A stretch of DNA of 64,000 nucleotides from Terrirhizobium terrae (GCF_030323265.1 NZ_CP104992.1:4067501-4131500), one strand, 5' to 3'. Counted from the first letter of the stretch, positions 46,436 through 55,371 are shown. Program-made: numbers and translations. Notes: generated by a model not told the origin, from the letters alone.

Positions 46436-48811
46436 ATGACTCATTCTGTTGAGAGTCGTTTCATTGCGCTGATTTCTGGCGCACTTCTTGTCGTGGTCGC
46501 GCCGCTATTTACGCTTTTCCTAACATTGTCTTCCCAGCAGGCATCCCAAAGCCTGACCGAACATGTCGACGTCGTGCTGACCAGCAATTCGCAAGCGCTG
46601 GGCAAGCCGTTGTGGGATCTCGACGCCGACAGCATCGAACAGGTCGCGCTGATGCTGGTGGCCGATCCGATGATCCACGCCGTCGACATCCGCGACACGA
46701 CGGGCAAGCTGAGCGTCTTCGAAGGAGACAGCAATCCGAACAATTTCTATGGCTTCGACGCGCGTACCCGACCGGTCATCTACAAGTCCGTCCAGGGCGT
46801 CCGCGAAGTAGGCACACTGACCGTATGGGTTCCGCAGCCCAGCTGGTTTTCCGCCCTTCACCAGATCGAATTTGCTTTCATCTCCATCTTCATCATTGCC
46901 ATCCTTACCGTGTTCGGTGCGGCCGTCTTCGGCAACAGGATGATGGTCATCAAGCCCCTGATGCGACTGACCGCGGCGATCGAGGCCACCCGGAGGCTCG
47001 GCTCGCGCCATCATGTTGACTGGCGCTCCAATGACGAGATGGGCCGCCTGGCGAAGAGCTACAACGAAATGCAGGCTCTGCTAGAACGTGAGGAGCGCGA
47101 ACTGAAGCGCGCGCACGAGCAATCGGTGGAGATCTACAACCTCACTCCGGCCATGCTCTTCTCGCTGACGACCAGCGATACGATTGCCGCCGTCAGCGAC
47201 TACTGGCTTCTTGCAAGCGGCTATTGCCGGGAGGAAGTCATCGGTCGCCCGTTCTCCGAGCTGCTTTGCCCGATGGACCGGCCTGCATTCGAAGGACGCC
47301 GACCGGGCGGCGATGGAGAAAATTCGCGACGGGAGATCACCGTGCGGTTTCTGCGGAGCGATGGAAGCGCCATGGACGTCTTGATCGCTGAAGCCGAACT
47401 TGCAGGTGTCAGCGGCCATCTGACAGGCTCGCTGAGTGTCATGACCGACGTGACACAATTGAAGCAATCCGAACTGCGCAATCATCAGCAGGCGATTTCT
47501 GACCATCTGACCGGCCTGTTGAACAGACAGGGGTTTGAAAGCGCACTCGACCTCAGGATCGTCGACGCCGATCGCGAGGGATCCAGACTTGCCTGCCTTT
47601 TCGTCGATCTCGACCGCTTCAAATCCATCAACGACAATCACGGTCATGCAGCAGGTGACACAGTCTTATGCGAGTTCGTGGCGCGCTTGCAGCCGATGCT
47701 GGATGACGGCGATCGTGCATCGCGCCTCGGCGGCGACGAATTTGCAATCCTTCTGGCCGGACACGATGCCGAGGCGAGAAGCGAGGCGCTCTGCCAGCGG
47801 ATCGTCGATATGCTCGAGACGCCATTCCATCTTGACGGCGCGACTGTGCGGCTGAGCGCCAGCGTCGGTGTCGCCTTCTATCCCCAGCATGCGGCAAGTG
47901 CCGCGGAACTTCTGCAGAAATCCGACCTAGCCATGTATGCCCGAAAACGCGACGGCAAGAACGGTACACAGGTCTATAATGCTGCCATCCTCGACCGAAC
48001 GCGCGAGCGTGCGGAGATCGAGAGCGACATCGAGCTTGGCATAGCAGGCAACTGGTTCGAAGCGCATTTCCAACCGATCGTGGAGATCACCAGCGGCCGA
48101 ACGATGGGGTTCGAAGCGCTCATGCGCATGCGCCATCCCCGCAAGGGCCTGATGCCGCCTGGCCCGCTGGTCAGCGTCGCCGAAGAAACCAGCAGCATCA
48201 TCGAGATCGGCAATCTGATCCTTGAGGACGCGCTGGCAAATCTTGCGCGAGCATCCCGCCTTCCGGCTCTGGCGGATGCCTATGTTGCCGTGAATTTTTC
48301 ACCGTTGCAGTTTCAGCCGGGGCTGCCGAACCGTCTCGCATCGCTTCTTGCGCGCCACGGCATCAGGCCATCCCGCCTCGTGGTCGAAATCACCGAGGCC
48401 GTTCTGATGCACGACGACCCTGAAATCCGGCGCATTCTCGACGAAATTCATTCCTTCGGCTGCCGCATCGCACTCGACGATTTCGGTACCGGCTATTCCT
48501 CGCTCAGCTATCTCAACCGCTTCCCCGTCGATATCGTCAAGATCGACCAATCCTTCGTGCAGTCGCTGATCGGATGTGAGCCGGACGTGGAGCGCAAGAG
48601 CCGGATGCTGATCGAAGGGATCACCACGATCTCGCACAAGATGAACTGTGCGGTCGTCGCCGAAGGCGTCGAGACGCGCCAACAACAGCTGCAGTTGATG
48701 CAGATGGCTGTCGATTGCGCACAAGGTTATTATTTTGCCAAGCCCCAGAGCATCAACGATCTTCTGGCCAATCTGTCTTCGCGAGCGGATGAGGCATCCC
48801 TTGCAAGCTGA
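46436..48811 (+). CDS. HAMP-PAS-GGDEF-EAL cyclic-di-GMP signalling protein
   Basis: The 791-residue protein starts MTHSVESRFIALISGALLVV. Two membrane helices (about 10-32 and 140-165) flank a periplasmic sensor of about 110 residues. Then come HAMP (RLTAAIEATRRLGSRHHVDWRSNDEMGRLAKSYNEM), a PAS domain, GGDEF (ASRLGGDEFAILLAG) and EAL (GFEALMRMRHPRKGLMPPG, DDFGTGYSSLSYLNRFPVDIVKID). Both catalytic signatures are canonical, so synthesis and hydrolysis of c-di-GMP are both possible. It is intact. The ATG is chosen over the in-frame TTG 15 bases upstream. The periplasmic-binding gene 51 bases downstream may encode its ligand-binding partner. Confidence 0.9.
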   Translation: MTHSVESRFIALISGALLVVVAPLFTLFLTLSSQQASQSLTEHVDVVLTSNSQALGKPLWDLDADSIEQVALMLVADPMIHAVDIRDTTGKLSVFEGDSNPNNFYGFDARTRPVIYKSVQGVREVGTLTVWVPQPSWFSALHQIEFAFISIFIIAILTVFGAAVFGNRMMVIKPLMRLTAAIEATRRLGSRHHVDWRSNDEMGRLAKSYNEMQALLEREERELKRAHEQSVEIYNLTPAMLFSLTTSDTIAAVSDYWLLASGYCREEVIGRPFSELLCPMDRPAFEGRRPGGDGENSRREITVRFLRSDGSAMDVLIAEAELAGVSGHLTGSLSVMTDVTQLKQSELRNHQQAISDHLTGLLNRQGFESALDLRIVDADREGSRLACLFVDLDRFKSINDNHGHAAGDTVLCEFVARLQPMLDDGDRASRLGGDEFAILLAGHDAEARSEALCQRIVDMLETPFHLDGATVRLSASVGVAFYPQHAASAAELLQKSDLAMYARKRDGKNGTQVYNAAILDRTRERAEIESDIELGIAGNWFEAHFQPIVEITSGRTMGFEALMRMRHPRKGLMPPGPLVSVAEETSSIIEIGNLILEDALANLARASRLPALADAYVAVNFSPLQFQPGLPNRLASLLARHGIRPSRLVVEITEAVLMHDDPEIRRILDEIHSFGCRIALDDFGTGYSSLSYLNRFPVDIVKIDQSFVQSLIGCEPDVERKSRMLIEGITTISHKMNCAVVAEGVETRQQQLQLMQMAVDCAQGYYFAKPQSINDLLANLSSRADEASLAS

Positions 48812-48862
48812 GACTTGAACGCCACCGAGCAGGCCATCATCCAAACCATTCCGAGGCATGCG

Positions 48863-49612
48863 ATGAAGAAGAAGACATTGCTCATTGGAACGCTAGGCCT
48901 GGCATCGATGCTGGCATCGCCAACCAAGGCTCAGCATGCCGTGACGTTCACGACCGAAGCCTATCCGCCCCTTACCTATCGTGACCCCGACGGCTCCTAT
49001 CGTGGCGCCGGCGTCGACCAGGTCGGAGCGATGATGCGCAATGCAAGCATCCCCTTCACCATGGAGATCATGCCCTGGGCCCGTGCCATTGCACTTGCGG
49101 AGACCCAGCCGATGCACTGCGTCTTCGCCGCCGCTCGCACACCTGAACGGGAGCCGAAGTTCAAATGGGTCTCGCCGCTCAACGTAGATCGAAATTTCCT
49201 CGTAAGAAACGGCCGATCCGCGGTGCGCGCGACCACCATGCAAGAGGCCAAACGCTACACGATAGGGACTCATCGTGCGGATTATACCGAGAGCCTTTTG
49301 CGCGAGCGCGGCTTCCCGGCGATCGATCTTAGTGCCGATTTCGAACTCACTTTGAACAAGCTTTTGGAACAGCGCATCGACATGATGCCAATGGCGGAAA
49401 ATGCTTTCGACGAGTTGCGGGCGGAAGGGAAACCGCTGGAGAAAGTCATTCTGTTCTCCGAACCGCAACTCGGCATCGCCTGCAACAGGGACATGCCGGA
49501 CGAAATGATCGAGCGGATGCAGCAGGGCCTGGACACGCTCATCCGTGACAGGCGGCAGGATGAGATCCTTGAGCAATACGGTGTGAAGCCGCTTCGCTGG
49601 TGGGACCGGTAA
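48863..49612 (+). CDS. Periplasmic substrate-binding protein (transporter substrate-binding, SBP_bac_3-like)
   Basis: The 249-residue protein starts MKKKTLLIGTLGLASMLASP with a signal peptide cleaved near TKAQHA. The mature part reads VTFTTEAYPPLTYRDPDGSYRGAGVDQVGAMMRNASIPFTMEIMPWARAIALAE, the type 2 periplasmic-binding fold (SBP_bac_3/YtfQ-like), and later YTIGTHRADYTESLLRERGFPAIDL. No ABC permease or ATPase is adjacent. It directly follows the HAMP-GGDEF-EAL gene, so it may feed a periplasmic sensor rather than a transporter; that is inference from position. Confidence 0.83.
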   Translation: MKKKTLLIGTLGLASMLASPTKAQHAVTFTTEAYPPLTYRDPDGSYRGAGVDQVGAMMRNASIPFTMEIMPWARAIALAETQPMHCVFAAARTPEREPKFKWVSPLNVDRNFLVRNGRSAVRATTMQEAKRYTIGTHRADYTESLLRERGFPAIDLSADFELTLNKLLEQRIDMMPMAENAFDELRAEGKPLEKVILFSEPQLGIACNRDMPDEMIERMQQGLDTLIRDRRQDEILEQYGVKPLRWWDR

Positions 49613-49679
49613 GCGAAAAACTGTTGACACGACCTCCGTTTCGCGGTGGTGAACCGGTAATAGCGAACGGAGATCTTCG

Positions 49680-50407
49680 ATGCTGATCATTGCCGGCCTG
49701 GGTAATCCGGGCGCGAAATATGCGGGTAACCGCCACAATGTCGGCTTCATGGCGGTCGATGCCATCCAGCGTCGCGCCAGCTTTTCGCCCTGGTCGAAGA
49801 AGTTCAAGGCGGAGATTTCCGAGGGCGAGATCGACGGCGAAAAAGTGCTGCTGATGAAGCCGCAGACCTTCATGAACCTTTCCGGCGAGATCCGTCGGCG
49901 AAGCGATGCGCTTCTTCAAGCTGGCACCGAAGGACATCATCGCCATCTATGACGAGCTGGATCTGGCGCCCGGCAGGACGCGTATCAAGACCGGCGGCGG
50001 GCATGGCGGGCACAACGGCATCAAGTCGCTCGACGCCCATTGCGGCAAGGAATACCGCCGGCTGCGCATCGGCATCGGCCATCCCGGATCGAAGGAACAG
50101 GTCCACAACCATGTTCTGGGCGACTTCGCCAAGAGCGACCGCGTATGGCTCGAACCCTTGATGGATGCGATAGCCGATAATGCCGGTATGCTGGTGAAGG
50201 CCGAGGATCTCGCAGCTGATGAACAAGCTGACGCTTGCCGTCGGCGGCAAACCTGAACCGGAAAAGCCCGCCAAACCGGCATCGGCACCGAAACCGGCCG
50301 GCAAGTCGCATATCCATCAGGCCCGCGGCGGAGCGAAGCCGAACCTTCCGACGACAGGCCCCATGGCCGATATGCTGAAGAAGATGTTTGGCTCCAAAGG
50401 CGACTGA
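49680..50407 (+). pseudogene. pth: Peptidyl-tRNA hydrolase, frame broken at two GANTC-type sites
   Basis: Pth recycles peptidyl-tRNA and is essential, so a broken copy is biologically implausible. It starts MLIIAGLGNPGAKYAGNRHNVGFMAVDAI (catalytic H-N-V-G-F) and keeps LLMKPQTFMNLSGE. At GAGATC 49887-49892 one base must be removed to give GESVGEAMRFFKLAPKDIIAIYDELDLAPG, KTGGGHGGHNGIKSL and RLRIGIGHPG. At GATCTC 50206-50211 one more base must be removed to give EDSQLMNKLTLAVGG and the rhizobial C-terminal tail, ending DMLKKMFGSKGD. The corrected length is 241 residues, as expected for rhizobial Pth. Confidence 0.93.
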
Positions 50408-50505
50408 GTATCCCGCTCATCCAGACGCCCTACAAAAACCGATAGACAGTCATTTATCTGGAACAATTCGGACCTTCGGTGCTTACCTTCCGGAAGGAGG
50501 CACCG

Positions 50506-51428
50506 ATGTTTCATCACTCGACGGCAATTCCCTTGCCTGCCCTCATGCACGACCGGCTCGACCGCGCCGCTTTGGACCTCCTAGGCAACGCCGCGCATTC
50601 GGTCGACTTCGCCCATCCCGAGGAGAGGCAGCGCTGGTTTCAGCAGACTCCGTCTCCTGGCGCATCTTCAAGAACCAGGTCACCATGTTCATTGGTGGCG
50701 TCGCTGCCGTAATCCTCGAATTCGCCGAGCCAAAGGTGCGCGACGGCGTCTGGCAGCACAGCACCTTCCGCCAGGATGCGATGAAGCGACTGCAGCGTAC
50801 CGGCCTCGCCGCCATGGTGACCGTCTATGGCGCCCGCAGCCAGGTCGAGGCGATGATCGCCGGCGTGGTCCGCCGTCATGGCAGGGTTGAGGGCATGACG
50901 ACAGGCGGCGAAGCCTACAATGCCAATGATCAGGATTTGCTCGACTGGGTGCAGGCTACGGCGGGTTTCGGCTTCATGGAGGCTTACCACCAGTTCGCTC
51001 ATCCGCTTTCGAATAGCGAGCGCGATGCCCTGTTTCGCGAAGCACAACCTGCAGCGCGCCTCTACGGCGCAACCGGCGCTCCGGCATCGCAGGCCGAACT
51101 GGACGCGCTTTTCGAAAGCATGCGCAGCCGCCTCGAGCCATCCCCGATTGTCGGTGAGTTTCTGGCGATCATGGCCGAAGTCCCTGCCCTTCCCGGTCCC
51201 TCTCGCCCGTTGCAGGGGCTGATGATAAACGCCGCGGTCGACATTCTGCCGGCATGGATCCGCGAGCGATTGCAGCTTGGACCGGAATGGTCTCTGAACC
51301 GGCTGGAGCGGGCCGCCGTTTCTCTCGCTGCGAGAAGCGCGGACCGACTGCTGCTGCGCTCATCCCCACCGGTCCAGGCCTGTCTGAGGCTCGGCCTTCC
51401 CGAGGATTATCTCTATCGCCGCCAATAG
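50506..51428 (+). pseudogene. DUF2236 (MpaB-like oxygenase) family protein, frame broken at about 50618
   Basis: The start MFHHSTAIPLPALMHDRLDR follows GGAAGGAGGCACCG. The frame reads to NAAHSVDFAHP. One C added to CCC at 50617-50619 continues RGEAALVSADSVSWRIFKNQVTMFIGGVAAVILEFAEPKVRDGVWQHSTFR and later GEAYNANDQDLLDWVQATAGFGFMEAYHQFAHPLS. This is the DUF2236/latex-clearing MpaB-like family, a predicted haem-dependent oxygenase; H in the WQHSTF block and in AYHQFAH could be ligands. The corrected length is 307 residues. Substrate unknown. Confidence 0.82.
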
Positions 51429-51434
51429 CTGCGG

Positions 51435-51743
51435 CTATTCCTCAGGCTCCGTGGTGAACATCAGAGGGAAGCCGGCTTCCTTGCCGAGGTCGGTCGCTTC
51501 CTTTGCCTTCGTCTCGGCGATATCCCTGGCGCAGACCACGACAACACAGGAGCCGAGGCGGTGTGCCGTCAGCATGACCCGACTGCCGGCCTCCTCGCTC
51601 ATCCGGAACACGGCCTTCAGCACCATGATGACGAATTCGCGTGGGGTATAATCGTCATTGAGCAGAATGACCTTGTAGAGCTTCGGACGCTCCAGCTTCG
51701 GCTTCGATTTTGTCTTGGGATCGATAACAGTGTCGTCGGCCAT
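51435..51743 (-). CDS. clpS: ATP-dependent Clp protease adaptor ClpS (ClpS2-like paralogue)
   Basis: ClpS delivers N-degron substrates to ClpAP. The 102-residue protein starts MADDTVIDPKTKSKPKLER after AGGAGGTTGTGCTG. The core is PKLYKVILLNDDYTPREFVIMVLKAVFRMSEEAGSRVMLTAHRLGSCVV, ending AGFPLMFTTEPEE. The N-end-binding NDDYTP motif is intact, but the residue after it is Arg where E. coli ClpS has the gatekeeper Met. There is no clpA gene beside it. Both points fit the second, divergent ClpS (ClpS2) of rhizobia and agrobacteria, thought to have narrower substrate specificity. Confidence 0.88.
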   Translation of the reverse strand: MADDTVIDPKTKSKPKLERPKLYKVILLNDDYTPREFVIMVLKAVFRMSEEAGSRVMLTAHRLGSCVVVVCARDIAETKAKEATDLGKEAGFPLMFTTEPEE

Positions 51744-51985
51744 CAGCACAACCTCCTGATGGGCCCTGTATAAGGGCGTTCGAATAACAGTAATTTTGCA
51801 TCGCAACAGGAATATTTCAAGGCGAGGGCGGAAGATGGCAGTCAATCGGTGTCGAGAATAAGACGCCGCCGACAAGGTTGTCTGCCCTACCCACCGGACG
51901 CTGCCTTCTCACCAAGCCTTGACCCGCAAGGCACTTTCCCCCATAGCGACTGCAAAATCAGTTCAAGCGATAGGTTTCATCCCCG

Positions 51986-53089
51986 ATGGGCTTCAAATGC
52001 GGTATCGTCGGACTGCCCAATGTCGGCAAGTCCACTCTCTTCAACGCGCTGACCAAGACCGCTGCCGCGCAGGCCGCGAACTATCCGTTCTGCACGATCG
52101 AACCGAATACCGGCGAGGTCGCGGTTCCCGACGCCCGCATGCAGCAGCTGGCGGCGATCGCAGGCTCCAAGGAAATCATCCCGACCCGCATCTCCTTCGT
52201 CGACATCGCCGGCCTCGTGCGCGGCGCGTCCAAGGGTGAAGGCCTGGGCAACAAGTTCCTCGCCAATATCCGCGAAGTCGATGCCGTCGTGCACGTCCTG
52301 CGCTGCTTCGAGGACGACGACATCACCCATGTCGAAGGCCGCATCAACCCGGTCGGCGATGCCGAAACGATCGAGACCGAGCTGATGCTCGCCGATCTCG
52401 AAAGCCTGGAACGCCGCGTCGAGCAGACCCGCAAGCGCGCCACCGGCAAGGACAAGGAATCGGTTGCCCAGCTGCCGGTCATGGAAGCAGTCATCAAGCT
52501 GCTGCAGGACGGCAAGCCGGCCCGCCTTCTTCTCCAGACTCTGTCGGCGGAAGAAATCGAGATCCTCAAGGGCCTCAATCTCCTGACCTCGCACCCGGTT
52601 CTCTACGTCTGCAACGTCGCCGAGGGTGACGCCGTCGATGGCAATGAGCACACCAAGGCTGTTGCCGAAATGGCCAAGGGCCAAGGCGCGGAATGCGTCA
52701 TCATCTCGGCCGCAATCGAATCCGAGGTCGCCCAGCTACCGGAAGAAGAAGCCAAGGAATTCCTCGGCGCGCTCGGCCTGGAAGAAGCCGGCCTCGACCG
52801 CCTGATCCGCGCCGGTTACCACCTGCTCGACCTGATCACCTATTTCACCGTCGGCCCGAAGGAAACTCGCGCCTGGACGATCGTGCGCGGAACCAAGGCC
52901 CCGCAGGCCGCCGGGGTCATCCACACCGATTTCGAACGCGGCTTCATCCGTGCCTTCACCATCGGCTTTGACGACTACATCGCCTACAAGGGCGAAGTCG
53001 GTGCCAAGGAAGCCGGCAAGGGCCGCGACGAAGGCAAGGAATATGTCGTCCATGACGGCGACGTGATCCACTTCCGCTTCAACACCTAA
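51986..53089 (+). CDS. ychF: YchF/EngD translation-associated GTPase (Obg family)
   Basis: The 367-residue protein starts MGFKCGIVGLPNVGKSTLFNALTKT, with the P-loop GLPNVGKST, then switch regions and FVDIAGLVRGASKGEGLGNKFLANIREVDAVVHVLRCF. After a coiled-coil insert come VLYVCNVAEGD (NxxE-type G4 replacing NKxD, which permits ATP binding in YchF) and a C-terminal TGS domain (GVIHTDFERGFIRAFTIGF). YchF binds ribosomes and prefers ATP. It ends the rplY-pth-ychF order. Confidence 0.96.
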   Translation: MGFKCGIVGLPNVGKSTLFNALTKTAAAQAANYPFCTIEPNTGEVAVPDARMQQLAAIAGSKEIIPTRISFVDIAGLVRGASKGEGLGNKFLANIREVDAVVHVLRCFEDDDITHVEGRINPVGDAETIETELMLADLESLERRVEQTRKRATGKDKESVAQLPVMEAVIKLLQDGKPARLLLQTLSAEEIEILKGLNLLTSHPVLYVCNVAEGDAVDGNEHTKAVAEMAKGQGAECVIISAAIESEVAQLPEEEAKEFLGALGLEEAGLDRLIRAGYHLLDLITYFTVGPKETRAWTIVRGTKAPQAAGVIHTDFERGFIRAFTIGFDDYIAYKGEVGAKEAGKGRDEGKEYVVHDGDVIHFRFNT

Positions 53090-53155
53090 GTCTTTGACAG
53101 GAGACCATGGCAGGCTCCCCTGCCGTGGCCTCCGACCGATCTGCCGAGGCGCCGA

Positions 53156-53614
53156 ATGCTCTACCTCGAGGATTTCACAGCCGGTCGCGTGCTACCGCTC
53201 GCCTCGCAGACCATGAGGGCCGAAGCGATCATTGCCTTCGCCTCGGAATTCGATCCCCAAGCGATGCATCTGGATGAGGAAGCCGGCAAGGCCAGCATCC
53301 TCGGCGGACTGTCGGCATCGGGCTGGCACACGGCAAGCGTCTTCATGCGCATGATGTATGACGGTTGGCTGGCGGATTCGTCCTCCGAAGGCTCTCCCGG
53401 CATCGACTTCATGGAATGGAAGAAGCCGGTTCTGGCAGGCGACAGGCTCTCTGGCCGCTCGACGGTGATCGAGGCCAGACGCCTGCAGTCGCGCCCCGGC
53501 ATCGGCCTCGTCAGGTTCCTCCACGAGGTCACGAACCAGAATGGCGACGTGGTGATGCGCGGCGAGAACCCGATTATGTTCCGCGCCCGCACCGACGGGA
53601 GCAGCGAGGCATGA
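53156..53614 (+). CDS. MaoC-family dehydratase-like protein, copy 1
   Basis: The 152-residue hot-dog protein contains IIAFASEFDPQAMHLDEEAGKASILGGLSASGWHTASVFMRMM. The FDPQ..H block is the hydratase-2/MaoC catalytic signature (Asp and His). It also has GIDFMEWKKPVLAGDRLSGRSTV and GIGLVRFLHEVTNQNGDVVM, the usual strands. Its stop overlaps the start of copy 2 by 4 bases (ATGA), so the pair is coupled and may form a heterodimeric (R)-hydratase. The acyl-CoA substrate is unknown. Confidence 0.88.
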   Translation: MLYLEDFTAGRVLPLASQTMRAEAIIAFASEFDPQAMHLDEEAGKASILGGLSASGWHTASVFMRMMYDGWLADSSSEGSPGIDFMEWKKPVLAGDRLSGRSTVIEARRLQSRPGIGLVRFLHEVTNQNGDVVMRGENPIMFRARTDGSSEA

Positions 53615-54078
53615 GGCTCATCGAACTCTCCCCGCCCGGCCAGACGACCGTCATCGGCTCGCTGCTGTTCACGGCAGAGGACATCATCGCCTTTGCGAAG
53701 AAATTCGATCCGCAGCCGTTCCACACCGATGCAGAGGCAGCGAGGAACTATGTCTTTGGCGGGCTCTGCGCCTCGGGCTGGCACACCTGCGCCGGCTGGA
53801 TGAAGACTTATATCGCCTATCGCGACCGTGAACGTGCCCGGCTTCTCGCAGACGGCATCGAGCCACCGAAATTCGGCCCCTCGCCCGGCTTCAAGAAGCT
53901 GCAATGGCTGAAGCCCGTCTATGCCGGCGACACGATCACCTATTCCACTTCGCTGACCGACAGCCGGGCACTGATGTCGCGACCCGGCACCTTCATCAAC
54001 ACGTCCGCCAACGAAGGCGTCAACCAGAAGGGCGAAACAGTTCTGCGCTTCCAGGGCAGCGTGCTGGAGTTCGAATAG
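53611..54078 (+). CDS. MaoC-family dehydratase-like protein, copy 2
   Basis: The 155-residue protein is a second hot-dog subunit: DIIAFAKKFDPQPFHTDAEAARNYVFGGLCASGWHTCAGWMKTYIAYR, then FGPSPGFKKLQWLKPVYAGDTITYSTSL and FINTSANEGVNQKGETVLRFQGSVLEF. The FDPQPFHTD signature is more canonical than in copy 1. It is closely related to copy 1 in the first 60 residues, suggesting duplication. It ends 7 bases before the convergent LysE gene. Confidence 0.9.
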   Translation: MRLIELSPPGQTTVIGSLLFTAEDIIAFAKKFDPQPFHTDAEAARNYVFGGLCASGWHTCAGWMKTYIAYRDRERARLLADGIEPPKFGPSPGFKKLQWLKPVYAGDTITYSTSLTDSRALMSRPGTFINTSANEGVNQKGETVLRFQGSVLEFE

Positions 54079-54084
54079 AGCCCC

Positions 54085-54696
54085 CTATCGGGCGACGACC
54101 ACCGCCGCCCCTGCCCCAATCATGAAGGTCCCGGCCGCTCGATTGACGCGCCTAACGACGACCGGGCTGCGAAGCGCACGCCGCGCCCGTGCCGCCAGCA
54201 TCACATGCCCACCCACGACGAAAACCTCCACGGCGAGGATCACCGCGGCCAGCATGCCGCCGTCAGCAGCGGTCAGCGTGGTCCCGACCACATTGGGCAA
54301 GAGCGCGATATAGAAGAGCGGCATCTTGGGATTGCCGAGGTTGAGGACGACACCCGTGAGGTACGCCCCCATCACGCCTTGCGAAGACCTCGCCTCAAGT
54401 TCCGGCACGATCGGCTTCGCCGTCCAGAGCCTGATGCCGGTCCAGACAAGATACAACGCTCCGGCATAACGCAGGACGGTCATGACCGCCCCCATCTCGC
54501 TCGCAACCACCGACAGACCGAAGACGGCAAGCCAGAGAAAAAGCAGGATGCCGGTGCATGTCCCGGCTCCATAGGCAATGCCTGACGCCGCGCCCTGCGC
54601 GATCGTACGCGCGACGATCGTCACGTTGTCGGGCCCAGGGCTGGCAGCGAAGAACAGGAAGGCGGCGGCGAAAGTCGCAAGCGCGGTAAGATCCAT
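54085..54696 (-). CDS. LysE-family amino acid/metabolite exporter
   Basis: The 203-residue inner-membrane protein has the six-helix LysE/RhtB layout. It starts MDLTALATFAAAFLFFAASPGPDNVTIVARTIAQGAASGIAYGAG (SPGPDN motif), then GALYLVWTGIRLW and GAYLTGVVLNLGNPKMPLFYIALL (NPK motif). The family exports amino acids or homoserine lactones. Nothing in the neighbourhood fixes the substrate. It is a single gene between the MaoC pair and apt. Confidence 0.9.
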   Translation of the reverse strand: MDLTALATFAAAFLFFAASPGPDNVTIVARTIAQGAASGIAYGAGTCTGILLFLWLAVFGLSVVASEMGAVMTVLRYAGALYLVWTGIRLWTAKPIVPELEARSSQGVMGAYLTGVVLNLGNPKMPLFYIALLPNVVGTTLTAADGGMLAAVILAVEVFVVGGHVMLAARARRALRSPVVVRRVNRAAGTFMIGAGAAVVVAR

Positions 54697-54780
54697 CGAT
54701 TCCCCCGTCGGAAAGATGGGAGACTAGCAGCGAGCATCCGCGCCGCCACCCCTGGAATACGAGGGGACAAAGCCTACTGA

Positions 54781-55323
54781 TCAGTGCCCGGAAAACTCGG
54801 CCAGCGTGCGCACTTCCACGCCAAGCGCTTCGAGCTTCTTGCGGCCGCCGAGATCCGGCAGGTCGATGACGAAGCAGGCGGAGACGACTTCCGCACCGAT
54901 CTGGCGCAGCAGCTGCACGGCGCCGACGGCGGTGCCGCCGGTGGCGATCAGGTCGTCGCAGAGGATCACCTTCTCGCCCGGCTTTACCGCATCGACATGG
55001 ATCTCCATCTCGTCCGTACCGTATTCCAGCGCATAGGCCATGCTGACCGTCCGGTAAGGCAGCTTGCCCTTCTTGCGGATCGGCACGAAGCCGGCCGAAA
55101 GCTGATGCGCCATCGCGCCGCCGAGGATGAAGCCACGCGCTTCCATGCCGGCGATCTTGTCGACGCCGAGGCCTTCATAGGGCTTCACCAGTTCGTCCAC
55201 CGCCAGCCGAAAAGCCGCCGCATCGCCAAGCAGCGTGGTGATGTCGCGAAAAATGATGCCGGGCTTCGGATAGTCCGGGATCGAGCGGATGGAAGCGGCG
55301 AGAATGTCTTTGGCGGATGTCAT
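54781..55323 (-). CDS. apt: Adenine phosphoribosyltransferase
   Basis: Apt salvages adenine with PRPP to AMP. The 180-residue protein starts MTSAKDILAASIRSIPDYPKPGIIFRDITTLLGD at 55323. Landmarks are GMEARGFILGGAMAHQLSAGFVPIRKKGKLP and the PRPP loop VILCDDLIATGGTAVGAVQLL. A much longer upstream extension is only overlap with cytochrome c1. It lies downstream of petABC after a terminator. Confidence 0.96.
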   Translation of the reverse strand: MTSAKDILAASIRSIPDYPKPGIIFRDITTLLGDAAAFRLAVDELVKPYEGLGVDKIAGMEARGFILGGAMAHQLSAGFVPIRKKGKLPYRTVSMAYALEYGTDEMEIHVDAVKPGEKVILCDDLIATGGTAVGAVQLLRQIGAEVVSACFVIDLPDLGGRKKLEALGVEVRTLAEFSGH

Positions 55324-55371
55324 GAAAACCCTGTCTGTCGTCCTGTTGCGGCGCTCTGCAAAGCGCGCATG

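Noticed and set aside
49680..50407. pth as a real pseudogene
   Set aside because: The gene is essential, all residues remain across frames, and both lesions match the systematic error signature.
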